Assembly (NCBI GenBank): GCA_016801845.1
Contig: CM028909.1
Coordinates: forward strand, 22,596,813-22,660,812
DNA from: Polydactylus sextarius
Taxonomy: Eukaryota; Chordata; Actinopteri; Polynemidae
Direction: 5' to 3'
Length of the DNA stretch: 64,000 nucleotides
Position 1 is the stretch's first letter; each line of letters opens with the position of its first letter. Both the position numbers and the translations under genes were made by a program. Under the pieces are notes generated by a model. It worked only from the letters and a program-made list of their open reading frames with translations, was not told the DNA's origin and ran no database searches. Below are positions 62,501 to 64,000 of this stretch, piece after piece.

Positions 62501-64000
62501 GTAGCAGACTGCAGGCACTTTGTAAAGGTGACCCGAGCCTGGACTGTAGCCGACTGTGGTCTGTCTGTCCACCTCCCTCCCGCCTTCTTGTCTGTCTTTC
62601 AGTCTTTAAATCAGCTTGGCAAACACCGTCTATCGTCGGCCTTTATCAAAGGACCGCTTCTGTATGAATGGACGCACTGCACCAGTCGGGATCCTTTTGA
62701 AAGCCTTAGAACTTGTAGAAAAATTGTTACAAAGGTTGCTATGTGCTATTGATATTAAAGGACGCAGCAGATTATATAGAGAAAAAAACTCTATATTGTT
62801 TGAATGTAGAATATTGATTTGCGTGTTTTTCTTTTGATATCCAGCAAAAGAAACTCTCATACCAGGCAAGGACCAGAGGACACTTACTTTTCCAGCTCAG
62901 GTAGAAAAAAAATTATTTGTTTGTTTGTTGTTTCTGTCTCACTTTTTTTAGTTAGTTGTTTTTTTCATCTGTTAACATACAACAATCTTGTTTATTTTTC
63001 TCACAGAGCAACTGAAGCCTCTGAAGACCTATGTGGATCCACATACTTACGAGGACCCCAACACAGCCGTGCTAAAGTTTGCCACTGAAATCCACCCCAA
63101 CCACATAACCAAACAGAAAGTCATTGGAGCTGGTGAGTGACAACCCTGCTGAGACAATCTGCTGTGGGGCTTAACTGTGAGATGTTGAAAGATTTTTCCA
63201 ATCCCTAACTTGCTGTTTATATTGAGCCTTTTCCACAGCTTAAGAAGCTGATTGACGGTGGTTACTTTAGTGAGATTAACATCTATCTGGCTAAGTTCTC
63301 ACACAACAAGTTGAGACATTTTGTTGTGTAGCAACTCTTGGCTGCATAATCTATGTTTCTTGGCTCAAGTATTTATGAACAATTACAAAATGAAAGTGTA
63401 GAAACAATATTTTGGAAGGATAACAGAGCATCTTGGTGCAACTCTGCCCAGATCTCTCATGAATGACACTTTTACTCAAGCGCGACCACCTTTACCCTTT
63501 GAACCAACAGGCTTTTTCCCAACACGCACACCCCCCCCAATTCCCACATCTATACCCCCCACCCCGCCTCTCTCCCACTTTCTTCTCATGTGACAGCTGA
63601 TTCCCATGCTTCTACACCACAGGCCATCCACCAATTACACAACACACACTCTGTTTCTCGACACCCAGCCCAAACACACCTCTGTGAGAGAGCCCGAGGC
63701 AAAACTTCCTCATTTTCACAACTAACCCTCAGAGCTAGAAACCAGAGAAGACAAATCAAATGCCCTCTTACCCAATATCTCTTTTCCTTAATTAAATGTC
63801 TCATTAATGGTTTTTTCCATCTGCAGGAGAGTTTGGTGAAGTGTACCGTGGTATTCTGAAGGTGCCAGGGAGGAAAGAGGTGGCGGTGGCCATCAAGACC
63901 CTCAAGCCGGGCTACACGGAGAAACAGAGGAAGGACTTTCTGAGTGAAGCTTCCATCATGGGTCAGTTCACCCATCAGAACATCATTCGGCTGGAGGGTG
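46981..64000 (+). CDS. epha2: ephrin type-A receptor 2, 5' part (11 coding exons, cut by window end)
   Basis: Receptor tyrosine kinase at the plasma membrane that binds ephrin-A ligands on neighbouring cells. Joined exons 46981-47065, 47860-47939, 49466-50111, 60598-60753, 60996-61334, 61538-61668, 61791-61950, 62050-62149, 62845-62900, 63007-63132 and 63827-64000 (continuing) give 684 codons in one frame. Order: signal peptide 1 to about 27, ephrin-binding domain to about 205, Cys-rich region to about 323, fibronectin III repeats about 326-432 and 438-530, transmembrane helix 541-563, juxtamembrane Tyr593 and Tyr599, kinase glycine loop (GAGEFGEV, 625-632), catalytic Lys650 and helix C Glu667. 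The segment EQLKPLKTYVDPHTYEDPN and the ectodomain favour EphA2 over other Eph receptors. Teleosts often keep two epha2 copies; which one this is cannot be told. The rest of the kinase, SAM domain and PDZ-binding tail lie beyond the right edge. Confidence 0.93.
47066..47859 (+). other. epha2: epha2 intron 1
   Basis: GT-AG intron of 794 bp with short TA and TG repeats at about 47578-47620 and nothing gene-like. Confidence 0.85.
47860..47939 (+). CDS. epha2: epha2 exon 2: start of ephrin-binding domain
   Basis: Encodes EVLLDMKATGGELGWLTWPG and a few more residues. The E-V-x-L-L-D and G-E-L-G-W signatures open the ligand-binding jelly-roll of all Eph receptors. Phase 1 in, phase 0 out; donor GGG|GTGAGT. 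Confidence 0.95.
47940..49465 (+). other. epha2: epha2 intron 2
   Basis: GT-AG intron of 1.5 kb, AT-rich and unique, without supported genes. Confidence 0.85.
49466..50111 (+). CDS. epha2: epha2 exon 3: ephrin-binding domain and first Cys-rich part
   Basis: Encodes residues 56-271. Recognisable Eph blocks are VCNVGEREQDNWLRTTFI, VRDCNSF, CKETFNLY, TIAPDEIT and RKGFYLAFQDIGACVALLS, followed by the Cys-rich VDGDWAVQVGQCQCKPGYEE. Acceptor TTTCAG|TG; donor CAAG|GTAAGG in phase 1. Confidence 0.96.
50112..60597 (+). other. epha2: epha2 intron 3, large
   Basis: A 10.5-kb GT-AG intron. It contains CA/TG repeats (about 51350-51363 and 59561-59585), a 9-bp inverted repeat at 55474-55500, C-rich stretches near 56029-56075 and 56720-56850, and a CpG-dense patch at about 56098-56232. 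A large intron this near the 5' end is a usual place for enhancers, but no specific element is recognised. No open frame shows good splice sites in the right phase. Confidence 0.8.
56098..56232. other. CpG-dense patch inside epha2 intron 3
   Basis: A cluster of CpG dinucleotides (ACGCGTCGG, TCGCACGGCGCTCGGCG, CTCGCTC) stands out against CpG-poor intron sequence. It could be an intragenic promoter or enhancer, or chance. Confidence 0.4.
60598..60753 (+). CDS. epha2: epha2 exon 4: Cys-rich (EGF-like) region
   Basis: Encodes residues 271-323 with the Eph cysteine spacing ECKAGFFKAV, CEPCPVNTQS, FCPCMDGFYRAP and PCS. At 156 nt it matches the usual size of this Eph exon. Phase 1 at both ends. Confidence 0.96.
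60996..61334 (+). CDS. epha2: epha2 exon 5: first fibronectin type III domain
   Basis: Encodes residues 323-436: LPSAPRDLVATTTQLSAG, then LLSWSPPKENGGR, ITYSVECQRC and HFNYTFTVEVHSGVS. NYT is an N-glycosylation sequon at the position conserved in EphA receptors. Phase 1 at both ends. Confidence 0.96.
61538..61668 (+). CDS. epha2: epha2 exon 6: second fibronectin III domain, first half
   Basis: Encodes EPPKITSLRVVDRTTTSLSL and on to RFELTYRKK. The TTSLSLTW strand matches EphA2. Donor AAG|GTACGC, phase 0. Confidence 0.95.
61791..61950 (+). CDS. epha2: epha2 exon 7: second fibronectin III domain, second half
   Basis: Encodes DDNLDVTTYIVRTIDKNSVQ, NNLAPGTAYLFRVQPLSPGG and EEQFETSSE. The L-x-P-x-T-x-Y pattern is typical of fibronectin III domains. 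Donor GAAG|GTAAAA, phase 1. Confidence 0.95.
62050..62149 (+). CDS. epha2: epha2 exon 8: transmembrane helix
   Basis: Encodes GHLPPNNTAIIFGVAVGG, AAMLFIVVVVLFL and RRR. A single helix (541-563) with small-residue spacing (GVAVGGAA) of the kind used for EphA2 transmembrane dimer contacts, followed by basic stop-transfer residues. NNT before the helix is a sequon. Donor CG|GTCAGT is fairly weak; phase 2. Confidence 0.95.
62845..62900 (+). CDS. epha2: epha2 exon 9: juxtamembrane segment
   Basis: Small 56-nt exon encoding RKRNSHTRQGPEDTYFSSS. It continues the basic juxtamembrane stretch and includes the conserved PED-YFS motif. Phase 2 in, phase 1 out. Confidence 0.93.
63007..63132 (+). CDS. epha2: epha2 exon 10: juxtamembrane tyrosines and start of kinase domain
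   Basis: Encodes EQLKPLKTYVDPHTYEDPN, VLKFATEIHPNHITKQ and KVIGA. Tyr593 and Tyr599 correspond to the two autophosphorylated juxtamembrane tyrosines that relieve autoinhibition in Eph receptors. The exon ends in the middle of the glycine loop. Confidence 0.96.
63133..63826 (+). other. epha2: epha2 intron 10
   Basis: GT-AG intron of 694 bp; unique and slightly C-rich near its end, with a strong acceptor CATCTGCAG|G. Nothing gene-like inside. Confidence 0.85.
63827..64000 (+). CDS. epha2: epha2 exon 11, partial: kinase N-lobe
   Basis: Encodes GEFGEVYRGILK, EVAVAIKTLKPGYTEKQR and FLSEASIMGQFTHQNIIRLEG, then runs off the window. The glycine loop, catalytic Lys650 (VAIK) and helix C Glu667 are intact, so the visible N-lobe looks catalytically competent. 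Confidence 0.96.

Overview
The window looks like chromosomal DNA from a ray-finned (teleost) fish. Genes are split by spliceosomal introns, the non-coding DNA is AT-rich and full of long dinucleotide microsatellites, and the two genes are clear vertebrate orthologues with fish-like divergence. Both run left to right. No bacterial, viral or organellar gene is present, and I recognised no RNA gene or intact transposon.

Layout. Bases 1-2800 are upstream DNA. They hold a small CpG/NRF1-motif cluster near 590-740 that could be a promoter, possibly for a gene running off the left edge. Bases 2800-3307 are the probable spen promoter and leader. spen (Msx2-interacting protein, MINT/SHARP) occupies 3308-28874 in 15 coding exons. 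When joined they give exactly 3541 codons (3540 residues plus stop). The order is four RRMs, a giant 7.8-kb exon carrying the disordered middle with the RBPJ-binding segment, and a C-terminal SPOC domain. The 3' UTR runs to about 30795, with a poly(A) signal and three Pumilio-type motifs. Bases 30.8-46.6 kb are intergenic: microsatellites, G-rich tracts and several inverted repeats, with no supported gene. epha2 (ephrin type-A receptor 2) starts at 46981 and is cut by the right edge inside its kinase domain. Eleven coding exons encode signal peptide, ephrin-binding domain, Cys-rich region, two fibronectin III domains, transmembrane helix, juxtamembrane tyrosines, glycine loop, catalytic lysine and helix C.

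Function. spen is a nuclear RNA-binding co-repressor: RRMs bind RNA, the RBPJ segment docks on the Notch effector CSL/RBPJ, and SPOC recruits SMRT/NCoR-HDAC3 complexes. EphA2 is a cell-surface receptor tyrosine kinase for ephrin-A ligands. No shared pathway is implied by their adjacency. In human they lie on the same arm (1p36) with other genes between them, so direct adjacency here reflects gene loss, movement or compaction.

The most notable non-routine signals are: a GC-AG intron in spen; upstream ORFs that overlap the start codons of both genes out of frame, the spen one being 105 codons after splicing; a 38-bp inverted repeat beside AT microsatellites at 37963-38114; an 18-bp perfect hairpin at 1801-1839; three UGUAAAUA motifs in the spen 3' UTR; and G-quadruplex-type tracts, one of them just upstream of epha2. 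I found no convincing wholly new system.
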